Shown here: positions 6,948 through 15,527 of the stretch, in pieces
Layout: every line of letters starts with the position of its first letter
How positions within the stretch are numbered: position 1 is the first letter of the stretch
Source of the DNA: Thermoleophilaceae bacterium
GTDB lineage: Bacteria > Actinomycetota > Thermoleophilia > Solirubrobacterales > Thermoleophilaceae
NCBI GenBank assembly: GCA_036378175.1
Contig: DASUWY010000068.1
Location: forward strand, 30,220 to 94,219
Direction: 5' to 3'
DNA: 64,000 bases
Program-made: the position numbers and the translations under genes
Notes under the pieces: generated by a model
Database searches by the model: none
The model's input: the letters and a program-made list of their open reading frames with translations, nothing else
What the model was told of the DNA's origin: nothing

Positions 6948-9461
6948 GTGGCCCACATACACGCAGTACGTGCCAGGCGCAGGACCACCGCGTGGAGCAG
7001 CAGGACGGTGGCGCTGGTAGGCGCGTGCGCGGCCGCGTTGACCGCGACGGCCGTGGTGGTCTCCCTGGCATCGTCCATCAACCACCACCGCGGGCTTGTG
7101 GCCGTCTCCCACGCGCTGCTGATCGCGACTCCAGTGGCGGTTGGCCTCTACGCGCTGCGGCGGCAGCCGGAGAATCGCTTCGCCCGGCTGCTGATCGCCG
7201 CCGGATTCCTGTGGGCGCCGAGCCTGCTCGCGGCGTCTTCGAACTCCACCCTCTACAGCCTTGGCCGCGTGGCGGGCTGGATGGTCTCTCTCACTCTCGT
7301 GGGACTGGTGCTCGCGTTCCCAGCGGGACGGCTGGAAGACCGCGCGTCCCGGACGGTCGTGCTGGTGGCGGCGGCGCTGGTGGTGTTTCTGTACCTGCCC
7401 ACCGTGCTTCTCAGCGCGCACTATCCGGAACCCAGCCCATGGAGCGGATGCCGGCACGCCTGCCCGCCGAACGCATTCGCCGTGACTCATCCGGAGCCAC
7501 ACGTGATGTCCGCGCTGATCGAGCCGGCCCGGGAGGTGCTGGCGGTTGCCGTCTTCCTGGCCGCGGCCGCGATCCTCGCCCTGCGGATCGGGCGCGCCTC
7601 CCGCCTGATGCGCCAGACGCTCACGCCCGTGCTCGTCACGGCGATATTCGCGCTCGGCACCGAGGCCGCATTCCTCGTGGCGAGGCGGGTGGACAAGTGG
7701 TCGGGCGTTACCGAGGCGGTGGGCTTCGTGTCCGTGCTGGCGGCGTCGGCCGTGGTGCTGGGGTTCCTGGTTGGGCTGCTCCGCTGGCGACTGCGCGCCA
7801 CCACGGCGCTGCGCCGTCTTGCCGACGAGTTCGGTCATGCCCGCAGCCGCGCGGGAGTCCGCGCCCTCATCGCAAACACGATCGGCGACCCGTCGCTCGA
7901 GATCGCCTACTGGAGCGAGCATCCCGGCCGCTGGGTCGATGCCGCCGGCACGCCGGTCACGCTGCCGCGCGACGACCCCACCCGCGCGGTGACGGAGGTG
8001 GGCGCCCAGGGCGAGACGGTCGCCGCCCTGATTCACGACGCCGCGCTCGAGCCGGAGCCGGCGCTGCGCGAGGTGGCGAGCGGGTTCGCGCTGATGGCGC
8101 TCGAGAACCAGCGGCTCGACGCCGAGCTGCGAGCGTCGCTGCGCGAGCTGCGTGAGTCGCGCGCGCGCATCCTCACCGCCGTCGACGTCGAGCGCTCGCG
8201 CATAGAGCGCGACCTCCACGATGGGGCCCAGCAGCGGCTCGTGGCACTGCGCGTGGCCCTGCAGACGGCGGCCGACGTGGCGGAACGGGACACCCGGGCG
8301 GCCACCCAGCTGCTCGACGGGCTGGGGGACGACGTGGAGGCAACGCTCGACGAGCTGCGCTCCCTCGCGCGCGGCGTATACCCGCCACTGCTGGCCGACC
8401 ACGGGATCGGCGAGGCCCTGCGCCTGGCCGCCCAGGCCGGCCCGCTGGACACGACCGTGAGGTCGCGCGGAGTGGGTCGCTACTCGCAGCAGGTGGAAGC
8501 GGCGGTGTACTTCTGCTGCCTCGAGGCGCTGCAGAACGCGGCGAAGCACTCCGGTGCCCGCCACGCGACCGTCACGCTGTCGGAGGACGAGGACCTTCGC
8601 TTCGAGGTGCGCGACGACGGGCTCGGCATCCGCGACCCCAGCGTCCGCGGCGCCGGCCTCGACAACATGCGCGACCGGATCGTGTCGCTGGGCGGCAGGC
8701 TCACGATCGAGTCGGCGTCCGGCCAGGGCACCCGCGTGATCGGCACCGTGCCGGTGGGCGTGGCCCAGCTCACGCCGGACGTGGAGATGCTCTTCCAGCG
8801 CACCACGGACGCACTGGACGACTGCTTCGCCCTGTACCGCGCCGTCCGCGACTCGAACGGCCAGGTGGTGGATTTCATCGTCGAGCATCTGAATGACGCC
8901 GCCTGTCGCGAGACCGGGCGGGCGCGCGAGCTGCAGGTGGGCCGGACTCTCGGCCGGCTCGAGCTCGGCTACCTCGCCTCGGAGGAGTTCGAGTGGCATT
9001 GCCAGGCGCTCGAGGCGGACGGCCCGAGCACGCTGGAGGACCTGGATTACGACACGAACGAGAACGGCCGCCGCCTGCGCAAGGCATACGAGGTCCGCGC
9101 CGCCCCGCTCGGCGGCGGACGCCTCGCCGTCACGTGGCGCGACATCACCGAGCGAAAGCGCAGGGAGCAGGAGCTGCTTCTGCAGTCCACCGCCCTCTCG
9201 AGCATGGCGGAGGGGGTGGCGCTGATCCGGTGCTCGGACGGCGTGATCGTGTACGCCAACCCCCGCTTCGCCGAGGTGTTCGGCTATGAGCCCGACGAGC
9301 TGCCCGGCCTGCACGCGGCCGATCTGCGCTGGAACACGGAGCTCGACCAGGGAAAGGTGTGGGTGACGGTGCAGCAGGACGTGATCACGCCCCGCCAGGA
9401 CGGAGATGGGGCAGCGGGTGCCCGCCACCCCGCGAAACGCAGGACTACATCCTCGCGCTGA
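6948..9461 (+). CDS. NarL-type sensor histidine kinase with PAS domains after the kinase core
   Basis: An 837-residue membrane sensor kinase. About seven to eight hydrophobic segments fill residues 20-280, followed by a GAF-like cytosolic region (300-390). A HisKA_3 domain has the phosphorylatable His424 in ERDLHDGAQQR. The HATPase part shows Asn530 (EALQNAAKH) and DDGLG at 556-560. After the kinase come a PAS domain (about 612-735, ending TWRDITERK) and a second PAS (744-812) that seems to lack its middle: RWNTELD runs straight into KVWVTVQQDV. The start is a GTG without a clear ribosome site. It is a paralogue of the kinase at 48477-50231. The receiver protein follows 34 bases later. Confidence 0.88.
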   Translation: MAHIHAVRARRRTTAWSSRTVALVGACAAALTATAVVVSLASSINHHRGLVAVSHALLIATPVAVGLYALRRQPENRFARLLIAAGFLWAPSLLAASSNSTLYSLGRVAGWMVSLTLVGLVLAFPAGRLEDRASRTVVLVAAALVVFLYLPTVLLSAHYPEPSPWSGCRHACPPNAFAVTHPEPHVMSALIEPAREVLAVAVFLAAAAILALRIGRASRLMRQTLTPVLVTAIFALGTEAAFLVARRVDKWSGVTEAVGFVSVLAASAVVLGFLVGLLRWRLRATTALRRLADEFGHARSRAGVRALIANTIGDPSLEIAYWSEHPGRWVDAAGTPVTLPRDDPTRAVTEVGAQGETVAALIHDAALEPEPALREVASGFALMALENQRLDAELRASLRELRESRARILTAVDVERSRIERDLHDGAQQRLVALRVALQTAADVAERDTRAATQLLDGLGDDVEATLDELRSLARGVYPPLLADHGIGEALRLAAQAGPLDTTVRSRGVGRYSQQVEAAVYFCCLEALQNAAKHSGARHATVTLSEDEDLRFEVRDDGLGIRDPSVRGAGLDNMRDRIVSLGGRLTIESASGQGTRVIGTVPVGVAQLTPDVEMLFQRTTDALDDCFALYRAVRDSNGQVVDFIVEHLNDAACRETGRARELQVGRTLGRLELGYLASEEFEWHCQALEADGPSTLEDLDYDTNENGRRLRKAYEVRAAPLGGGRLAVTWRDITERKRREQELLLQSTALSSMAEGVALIRCSDGVIVYANPRFAEVFGYEPDELPGLHAADLRWNTELDQGKVWVTVQQDVITPRQDGDGAAGARHPAKRRTTSSR

Positions 9462-9495
9462 CGGGCAACTGCTGCGATATTCGACCCCACGCGCG

Positions 9496-9933
9496 ATGAC
9501 CACCATGAACCTGGCGATCCCACAAGAAGCCGCGACCGGCGCAAGCCGAGCCGAGCGGGCGGACGTGGCGACGCTCGTGGTGGACGATCAGGCGCCGTTC
9601 CGCGAGGTGATGAAGCAGCTGCTGGCGGTCACCCCCGGGTTCAGGTTTGCCGGCGAGGTGAGCTCCGGCGAGGAGGCGGTCGAAGCGGTCGACAGCCTCT
9701 CGCCGCAGCTCGTCCTGATGGACGTGCGGATGCCCGGCATTGGCGGAATCGAGGCCGCGCGCACACTCGCGACGCTGCATCCCGAGGTGGTGGTGGTCCT
9801 GCTTTCGGTACATGGGCCCGAGGAGCTCTCACCCGAGCTCGTGGAGAGCTCCGGCGCCGCGGCGTTCGCGCGCAAGCAGCAGCTCCGCCCCAAGCTCCTC
9901 ACGGAGCTGTGGGAGCGGCACGGCTGCCGTTGA
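9496..9933 (+). CDS. Receiver-only response regulator
   Basis: A 145-residue single-domain REC protein. After a non-conserved 25-residue N-terminus, it shows the acidic pair in LVVDDQ, the phosphoacceptor Asp76 in LVLMDVRMPG, and a conserved Lys in FARKQQ. There is no output domain, so it may act as a phosphate relay or sink, or by protein contact. It lies directly downstream of the sensor kinase, its likely partner. The start (ATG 9496, or 9505) has no clear ribosome site. The 3' end overlaps the opposite RDD gene by 35 bases. Confidence 0.85.
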   Translation: MTTMNLAIPQEAATGASRAERADVATLVVDDQAPFREVMKQLLAVTPGFRFAGEVSSGEEAVEAVDSLSPQLVLMDVRMPGIGGIEAARTLATLHPEVVVVLLSVHGPEELSPELVESSGAAAFARKQQLRPKLLTELWERHGCR

Positions 9934-10456
9934 GACTCGTCACCGCCGGCGGCGTTGCCCGGATCACGACCGTGTCCGCGATCCAGTCACCCACCCCGCG
10001 CCGGCGTTCGTTGAAGAGGATCGGCACGTAACCGGCGAAGAGCGGCAGCGCTGCCACGAGCAGCCCGATAACGCGAAGGAGCGCGCGCCTCGGCTTGAGC
10101 GCGCCCCCGTCCGCCCGGGTCACGCGAATCTGCATGAGCCTGTTACCGGGCGTCTGCCCGGTGGTCGACCAGAAGGTGGCGAAGTAGCCGATCACCCACG
10201 CGAAGAAGAGCACGCCGCCCACCGCCACGATCACCGAGTGCACCGTCTTCGAGACGGGAAAGATCGAGATCACGAGCGCGGCCGCGGCGGCCGTGACCGC
10301 CGCCACGGTGTTGATGATCGCGGCGTCCACCACGAAGGCGATGGTGCGTGTGACGAGCCCGACGTACTGCGGGCCGGTGGCCACCGGCGGCGGCGTGCGG
10401 TGCACGCGCCGCGCCACGTCCTGCGCGCGGTGCGGCTCGGGCCGGGTGGCTGTCAT
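9899..10456 (-). CDS. RDD-family membrane protein
   Basis: A 185-residue membrane protein. The RDD signature is visible as GLVTRTIAFVVDAAI at the first transmembrane segment (about residues 33-50), with further hydrophobic segments near 52-70, 80-98 and 128-145 and the typical TTGQTPGNRLMQIRV loop. RDD proteins are poorly characterised; some act in Na+/H+ exchange. Its ATG overlaps the TGA of the upstream gene (TGATG), so the two are translationally coupled and probably act together. Confidence 0.87.
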   Translation of the reverse strand: MTATRPEPHRAQDVARRVHRTPPPVATGPQYVGLVTRTIAFVVDAAIINTVAAVTAAAAALVISIFPVSKTVHSVIVAVGGVLFFAWVIGYFATFWSTTGQTPGNRLMQIRVTRADGGALKPRRALLRVIGLLVAALPLFAGYVPILFNERRRGVGDWIADTVVIRATPPAVTSLNGSRAAPTAP

Positions 10457-11115
10457 CAGGATGCGCCCTCAGCCTTCGGCGCCGGCGGCGGCTTGTTGCG
10501 CGCGGCGCGGCGCAGCAGCCGCCGCGCCGCCAGCTCCAGCCGGTCGTCGGCGCTCAGCGAGCGCGTCCGCACCACGCCCGCCACCTGATCGGCGAAGCCC
10601 ACGCTCTGGCGCCCGATCGCCTCGGTCACCGCGGGGCTCTGCGCGATCTCGTCCACGAGCAGCCAGAGGTCCTCGCTCTCGAGCAGCCGCGCCACGGCCT
10701 CGTCCATCAGCGGGCCCTGCATCACGCGCGCCACCATGCGCTCCGCGGCAGCGCTCTCCAGCACGCGCTGCGCGATCCGGTCCATGGTCTCGCTCGCCAG
10801 CACGCGGTCCACCAGCCGCTCGATCTCGCCGCTCGCCACCACCGGATCCCCCACGCGCTCGATCACCTCGTAGCGCGGCACGTCACGGCCGATCTGCTCG
10901 AGCAGCGGGCCCGCGAGAACGCGATCCGCCACGTGGGCGACCAGCGCGGACTCGAGCACGCGGTCCGCCACCTCCATCGCCAGGCGCGAGGACACCACGG
11001 TGTCCACGGCGGCGATGGTCGCGCGGCTCGCCAGGTCTTCGCCGCGGCGGGCGGCGGAGCCGCCGAGAGCGAGCCCTCGTCCGAGGACGCTCGAGATGGG
11101 CTGCGTCACACGCAT
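10456..11115 (-). CDS. Helical repeat-containing hypothetical protein coupled to RDD protein
   Basis: A 219-residue protein without a recognised catalytic domain. It is built from degenerate helical units containing variants of VADRVLES or VDRVLAS (for example EVADRVLES, HVADRVLAG, LVDRVLASE, IAQRVLESA, MVARVMQGP), covering about residues 40-150. The C-terminus is basic (LAARRLLRRAARNKPPPAP). GAGGA lies 7 bases before the ATG; the frame extends upstream but that part is not protein-like. One-base stop/start overlap with the RDD gene suggests a complex at the membrane. Function unknown. Confidence 0.75.
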   Translation of the reverse strand: MRVTQPISSVLGRGLALGGSAARRGEDLASRATIAAVDTVVSSRLAMEVADRVLESALVAHVADRVLAGPLLEQIGRDVPRYEVIERVGDPVVASGEIERLVDRVLASETMDRIAQRVLESAAAERMVARVMQGPLMDEAVARLLESEDLWLLVDEIAQSPAVTEAIGRQSVGFADQVAGVVRTRSLSADDRLELAARRLLRRAARNKPPPAPKAEGAS

Positions 11116-11236
11116 TTCGTGTCCTCGGAGCCATCCTCCCAGCGCGCGCGAGCCGTGGCTAGGGTGCGTGCACCCCCATCCGATGCAGGCACGCCCTCTT
11201 GCCAGCGCAGATGCGCGGTGGGAGTCTCGGCATCGC

Positions 11237-12676
11237 ATGACGCTCGTGACCCCGCAGCCGGAGCACCCTCACGAGATCGAGTCGGTGGCGCATCTCAGTC
11301 CCGACGACCGCGTCGAGCGCGGACGCGCCGCCCGGCGCGAGACGTCCCGTTCCAGCCACGCCGAATGGAGCGCGCCAAGCGACCGGCGGGATCCGATCGA
11401 ACTGCTCGAGCAGCAGGGCAAGACACGGCTGCCGGAGCTGCTGCCGATTCGGTACGGACGCATGGCGGCGTCGGCCTTCGCCTTCTACCGCGGCGGTGCC
11501 TACATCATGTCGGCAGACCTCGCGCACACGCCCACGTCCGGGCTGCGCGCGCAGCTCTGCGGCGATGCCCATCTGTCGAACTTTGGCGGCTTCGCGTCTC
11601 CCGAGCGCGAGCTGCTCTTCGATCTGAACGACTTCGACGAGACGCTGCCCGGGCCGTGGGAGTGGGACGTGAAACGGCTGGTGGCGAGCATCGCCGTCGC
11701 AGGCCGCGACCGCGGCTTCTCGGCAAAGCAGCGCCGCACCATCCTCGAGGGCACGGTGCGGGGGTACCGAGAGACGATGCAGGAGGTCGCACAGCTCGGC
11801 GAGCTCGCGATCTGGTACCTGCGCGTGGACGTGAGCATGTTGCAGCAGCGGCTCGGCGCCGAAGCCACGGCTCAGCAGGCGCGTCGCTTCGAGAAGCAGA
11901 TCGCGAAGGCGCGGCGAAAGGACAGCACCCGCGCGTTCACCAAGCTTGCGTCCACCTCGGACGGAGATCCGAAGATCATCAGCGACCCGCCGCTCATCGT
12001 CCCCATACGGGAACTGGTGCCGCCAGACGAGGCCGCGGAGATCGCGAGCGGAATGGCGGGCCTGATCGACGCCTACCGCAAGAGCCTCCCGGACTACCGG
12101 AGGAAGCTGCTCGACCGCTACCGCTTCGCGGACATCGGGCGGAAGGTGGTGGGCGTGGGAAGCGTGGGCACGCGCGCGTGGGTGATTCTCATGATCGGGC
12201 GCGACTCGGGCGATCCCCTCTTCCTACAGGCGAAGGAGGCGCGGCCGTCCGTGCTCGAGCCCTTCGTCGGAAGGAGCGAATTCGGCAATCAGGGCAAGCG
12301 GGTGGTGGAGGGCCAGCGGCTGATGCAGGCCGCAAGCGACGTGTTCCTCGGCTGGCTCCGCGCCACCGGAATCGACGGCAAACGCCGCGACTTCTACCTG
12401 CGCCAGCTCTGGGACTGGAAGACCTCGGCAGACATCGAGACGATGCTCCCGTCCGGCATGGCGATGTACGGCCAGATCTGCGGCGCCACGCTCGCGCGCG
12501 CGCACGCCCGCTCCGGCGACTCGATCGCCATCGCCGCCTACCTCGGCCGCGGTGACAGCTTCGACCGCGCGCTGTGCGAGTTCGCCGAGGCGTACGCGGA
12601 CCAGAACGAGCAGGACCACCGGCTGCTGCTCGAGGCGATCGAGAGCGGCCGTCTCGAGGCGGTGGCGGGCATCTAG
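11237..12676 (+). CDS. DUF2252-family protein
   Basis: A 479-residue protein matching DUF2252 over nearly its full length. Characteristic pieces are RYGRMAASAFAFYRGGA, the CGDAHLSNFG motif, LFDLNDFDET and WDVKRL; these resemble the catalytic segments of aminoglycoside-phosphotransferase/kinase-like folds (HxxNF and D-x-ND-x-D). This suggests a kinase-like enzyme with unknown substrate. The ATG has a distant GGGAG; an in-frame ATG at 11183 is possible. The TAG stop shares CTAG with the stop of the convergent gene. Confidence 0.85.
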   Translation: MTLVTPQPEHPHEIESVAHLSPDDRVERGRAARRETSRSSHAEWSAPSDRRDPIELLEQQGKTRLPELLPIRYGRMAASAFAFYRGGAYIMSADLAHTPTSGLRAQLCGDAHLSNFGGFASPERELLFDLNDFDETLPGPWEWDVKRLVASIAVAGRDRGFSAKQRRTILEGTVRGYRETMQEVAQLGELAIWYLRVDVSMLQQRLGAEATAQQARRFEKQIAKARRKDSTRAFTKLASTSDGDPKIISDPPLIVPIRELVPPDEAAEIASGMAGLIDAYRKSLPDYRRKLLDRYRFADIGRKVVGVGSVGTRAWVILMIGRDSGDPLFLQAKEARPSVLEPFVGRSEFGNQGKRVVEGQRLMQAASDVFLGWLRATGIDGKRRDFYLRQLWDWKTSADIETMLPSGMAMYGQICGATLARAHARSGDSIAIAAYLGRGDSFDRALCEFAEAYADQNEQDHRLLLEAIESGRLEAVAGI

Positions 12677-13410
12677 ACCGTCGTCCGCTCGCCCGGCCGG
12701 AGAACGCGCACCTCCACCTGAGGCGCCTCCCGTGCGGCGAGCTCGGCGAACCGTTGAGGCGGCGTCTCGCTCGCGCGCCCGGGGCCGACCGGCCGCGGCA
12801 TCGCGAGCGTGCCCCAGTGGATCGGGATCGCCACGCGCGGGGAGATGATCGCCGCGGCCTGCGCTGCCCTGGCAGGGTCGAGATGCCCGGGGCCGAGCTT
12901 GGTGCCCCACCCCCACACCGGCAGAAGCGCGACGTCCACACCGCGCAGCTCAGCCATCTCGTCGAAGAGGTCGGTGTCTCCGGCGAAGTACACGCTCTTC
13001 GACCCGCGGACGACAAAGCCGAGCGGCTCGGCGGTGGGGCCGAGTGGATAGCGGTGGTCCTCGTGCCGGGCGCGCACGCCGAGCACCTCCAGCGCGCCGA
13101 GCGGAAGTGCCTCACCGGCACTCAGCTCGCGCGCATCCCGCACCCGGTGCCGGCGCAGCCATCCTGCCGCCCCGCGCGGGGCGACCACCGGTGCCGTGAT
13201 GCGGCGCAAGGACGCAGGGTCGGCATGGTCGGCGTGCAGGTGCGAGAGCAGCACCGCGTCGACGTCCCGCGCGGCGTCCGGGCGCACCGGTGGCACCACC
13301 CGAACGAGCGGTCCGGTGCGCCGCCTGAGCAGCGGATCGGTGATCACGCGCACGCCGTCCAGCTCGATCAGCACGCTGGCATGGCCGAGCCACTCGATCT
13401 CGAGGGGCAT
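12673..13410 (-). CDS. MBL-fold metal-dependent hydrolase
   Basis: A 245-residue metallo-beta-lactamase-fold protein of the UlaG/YtnP-like class. The metal site is clear: HLHADH (His57, His59, Asp61, His62), YFAGDTD for the bridging Asp, and IPIHWGT for a late His. It begins with EIEWLGHASVLIEL, typical of this group. The substrate is unknown; relatives hydrolyse lactones, phosphodiesters or N-acyl phospholipids. It is divergent from the holin-phosphodiesterase gene with a 73-base spacer. Its 3' end shares CTAG with the DUF2252 stop. Confidence 0.87.
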   Translation of the reverse strand: MPLEIEWLGHASVLIELDGVRVITDPLLRRRTGPLVRVVPPVRPDAARDVDAVLLSHLHADHADPASLRRITAPVVAPRGAAGWLRRHRVRDARELSAGEALPLGALEVLGVRARHEDHRYPLGPTAEPLGFVVRGSKSVYFAGDTDLFDEMAELRGVDVALLPVWGWGTKLGPGHLDPARAAQAAAIISPRVAIPIHWGTLAMPRPVGPGRASETPPQRFAELAAREAPQVEVRVLRPGERTTV

Positions 13411-13483
13411 TGCGCAAGCGTGCCACGAACACTGTGGTGCGGCCACCATTGCCGCGCGCCCGCCGGGGCAGGAAGCTCTCGCC

Positions 13484-15523
13484 ATGGCCGAGCGGAGATC
13501 TCGCCCGATCGCCCGCATCATCGTGGTGTGGGTGGCCAGCGCCGCCACCCTTCTCGTGCTCAGCGCGCTGCTCTCCAGCGTGCAGGTGAAGAACGTGGCC
13601 GCCGCCTTCGGCGTGGCGGCGCTGATCGGTGTGGTGAACGCAGTGATCTGGCCACTCGTGATCAGGCTGGCGCTGCCGCTCACGGTCCTTACGCTCGGCA
13701 TCGGGGCGATCCTCCTCAACGGCGCGATGATCGCCCTGGTGGACGCGCTGGCCCCCGGAATCGAAACCTCCGGGCTCGGCGCCGACATCGTGATCGCGCT
13801 CAGCATCACGATCGTCACCACCGCAGTCACGTCGCTGCTGGCCATCGACGACGACGCCGTCTGGTACCGCAACGTCATCAAGCGGCAGGCGAAGCGGATC
13901 GGCAAGCCGGAGCCCACGAACGTGCCCGGCCTCTTCTTCCTCGAGATCGACGGCCTCGCCCACGACGTGCTGATGCGCGCGATGCGCGACGGCAACGCGC
14001 CGAACATGGCGCGCTGGGTGCGCGACGGAACACACGCGATGGTCCGCTGGGAGACGGATTGGTCATCCCAGACCGGCGCGTGCCAGGCGGGACTCCTGCA
14101 CGGCGACAACTTCGACATGCCCGCCTTCCGCTGGTGGGAGAAGGACCGCGACGCCCCGATCGTGACGAACCATCCGCGTGACGCGATGGAGATCGAGCGC
14201 CGGCATTCGAATGGCCGCGGCCTGCTATTCGACGGCGGGGCCAGCCGGGCCAACATCGTCTCCGGAGATGCGCCGCACAGCCTGCTCACGATGAGCACCG
14301 TGCTCCGGCGCGACCGCCCGGGCCGCATCGGGCAGGACTACTTCGCCTACTTCGCGAGCCCGTACAACGTGCTGCGCACGCTCGCCCTGGTCACCCGCGA
14401 GGTGGTGAGCGAGCTGTGGAGCGCGGCGCAGCAGCGGCGGCTGGACGTGCAGCCTCGCGTCCACCGCGGCTTCGTCTACTCGCTCATGCGCGCGTGGGCC
14501 ACGATCATCCAGCGCGACCTGCAGGTGGAGGCGGTCATCGCCGACCTGTACGCCGGCATGCCCGTTGCGTACACCACGTTCCTCGCCTATGACGAGGTGG
14601 CGCACCATTCCGGGATCGAGCGTCCCGAGACGCTGGCCACCCTGCGGCAGGTGGACCGCCAGATCGGCCGCATCGTGGCGGCCGCGCGCCACGCGCCGCG
14701 CCCCTACAAGTTCGTCGTCCTCGCCGACCACGGGCAGTCGCAGGGAACAACCTTCAAGGACCGCTACGGGATCACCCTGGAGGAGCTGGCCAGCGAGAAC
14801 GCGCGGGCGCAGGCCCACAAGACCGACTCGCCCGACGAGGCCGTGGCGTTCCTCGGCGCCTCGGTGGCGGAGGCAGCGTCGGGCGACTCGGTGATGTCGA
14901 AGGGCCTGCGCGTGGCCACCCGAGGCCGTGCGGCCGAGACGGCGGAGGAGCCCGAGGAGGGCCCGCCGCCGATCTCCGTGATGGCGTCCGGCTGCCTCGG
15001 GCTCATCTCGTTCCCGCGTGAGCCTGGGCGGCTCACCCTGGAGCGCATCGAGGCGCTCCATCCGGGACTCGTCCCGGCCCTCGTGATGCATCCGGGCGTG
15101 GGCTTCGTGCTCGTGCGCTCCGACGAGCAAGGCGCCCTCGCGATCGGGGCTTCCGGCATCCACCACCTCGACACGGGCGAGGTGGAGGGCGAGGACCCGC
15201 TCGCTCCCTTCGGGCCCAACGCCGCACGCCACGTGAGCCGCACGGACAGCTTTCCCCACTGCCCCGACATCATGGTCAACAGCACCTACTGGGAGGACAT
15301 GGACGAGGTTGCCGCCTTCGAGGAGCTCGTGGGGTCGCACGGCGGGATGGGCGGCACGCAATCGTTCCCGTTCCTGCTTCACCCGGTGGAGCTGAAGGCG
15401 CCGGAGGAGCCGATGGTCGGACCTGAGGAGGTGCACCGTCTCTTCCGAAGCTGGCTCGTGGAGCTGGGGCACGAGCGCTACCGGGACGCTCCGATGACTT
15501 CCGCCGTGAGCCCCGGTCTATAG
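13484..15523 (+). CDS. Fusion of 4-TM holin-like domain and alkaline-phosphatase-superfamily phosphodiesterase
   Basis: A 679-residue protein. The first 130 residues contain four hydrophobic segments with VKNVAAAFGVAALIGVVNAV, matching the actinobacterial 4-TM phage-holin superfamily IV. The rest is an alkaline-phosphatase-like domain: LFFLEIDGLAH for the first metal ligand, SSQTGACQAG around the likely nucleophile Thr, AYDEVAHHSG and VLADHGQSQG for the remaining ligands. It is probably a membrane-anchored phosphodiesterase or phosphotransferase. AGGAAG lies 9 bases before the ATG. It stands 4 bases before the DHFR-like gene. Substrate unknown. Confidence 0.85.
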   Translation: MAERRSRPIARIIVVWVASAATLLVLSALLSSVQVKNVAAAFGVAALIGVVNAVIWPLVIRLALPLTVLTLGIGAILLNGAMIALVDALAPGIETSGLGADIVIALSITIVTTAVTSLLAIDDDAVWYRNVIKRQAKRIGKPEPTNVPGLFFLEIDGLAHDVLMRAMRDGNAPNMARWVRDGTHAMVRWETDWSSQTGACQAGLLHGDNFDMPAFRWWEKDRDAPIVTNHPRDAMEIERRHSNGRGLLFDGGASRANIVSGDAPHSLLTMSTVLRRDRPGRIGQDYFAYFASPYNVLRTLALVTREVVSELWSAAQQRRLDVQPRVHRGFVYSLMRAWATIIQRDLQVEAVIADLYAGMPVAYTTFLAYDEVAHHSGIERPETLATLRQVDRQIGRIVAAARHAPRPYKFVVLADHGQSQGTTFKDRYGITLEELASENARAQAHKTDSPDEAVAFLGASVAEAASGDSVMSKGLRVATRGRAAETAEEPEEGPPPISVMASGCLGLISFPREPGRLTLERIEALHPGLVPALVMHPGVGFVLVRSDEQGALAIGASGIHHLDTGEVEGEDPLAPFGPNAARHVSRTDSFPHCPDIMVNSTYWEDMDEVAAFEELVGSHGGMGGTQSFPFLLHPVELKAPEEPMVGPEEVHRLFRSWLVELGHERYRDAPMTSAVSPGL

Positions 15524-15527
15524 GGGC

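Noticed and set aside
6855..9506. 883-codon open frame opposite the sensor kinase
   Set aside because: Arg/His-rich composition, no domain, and entirely antisense to a well-supported kinase gene; a high-GC shadow frame.
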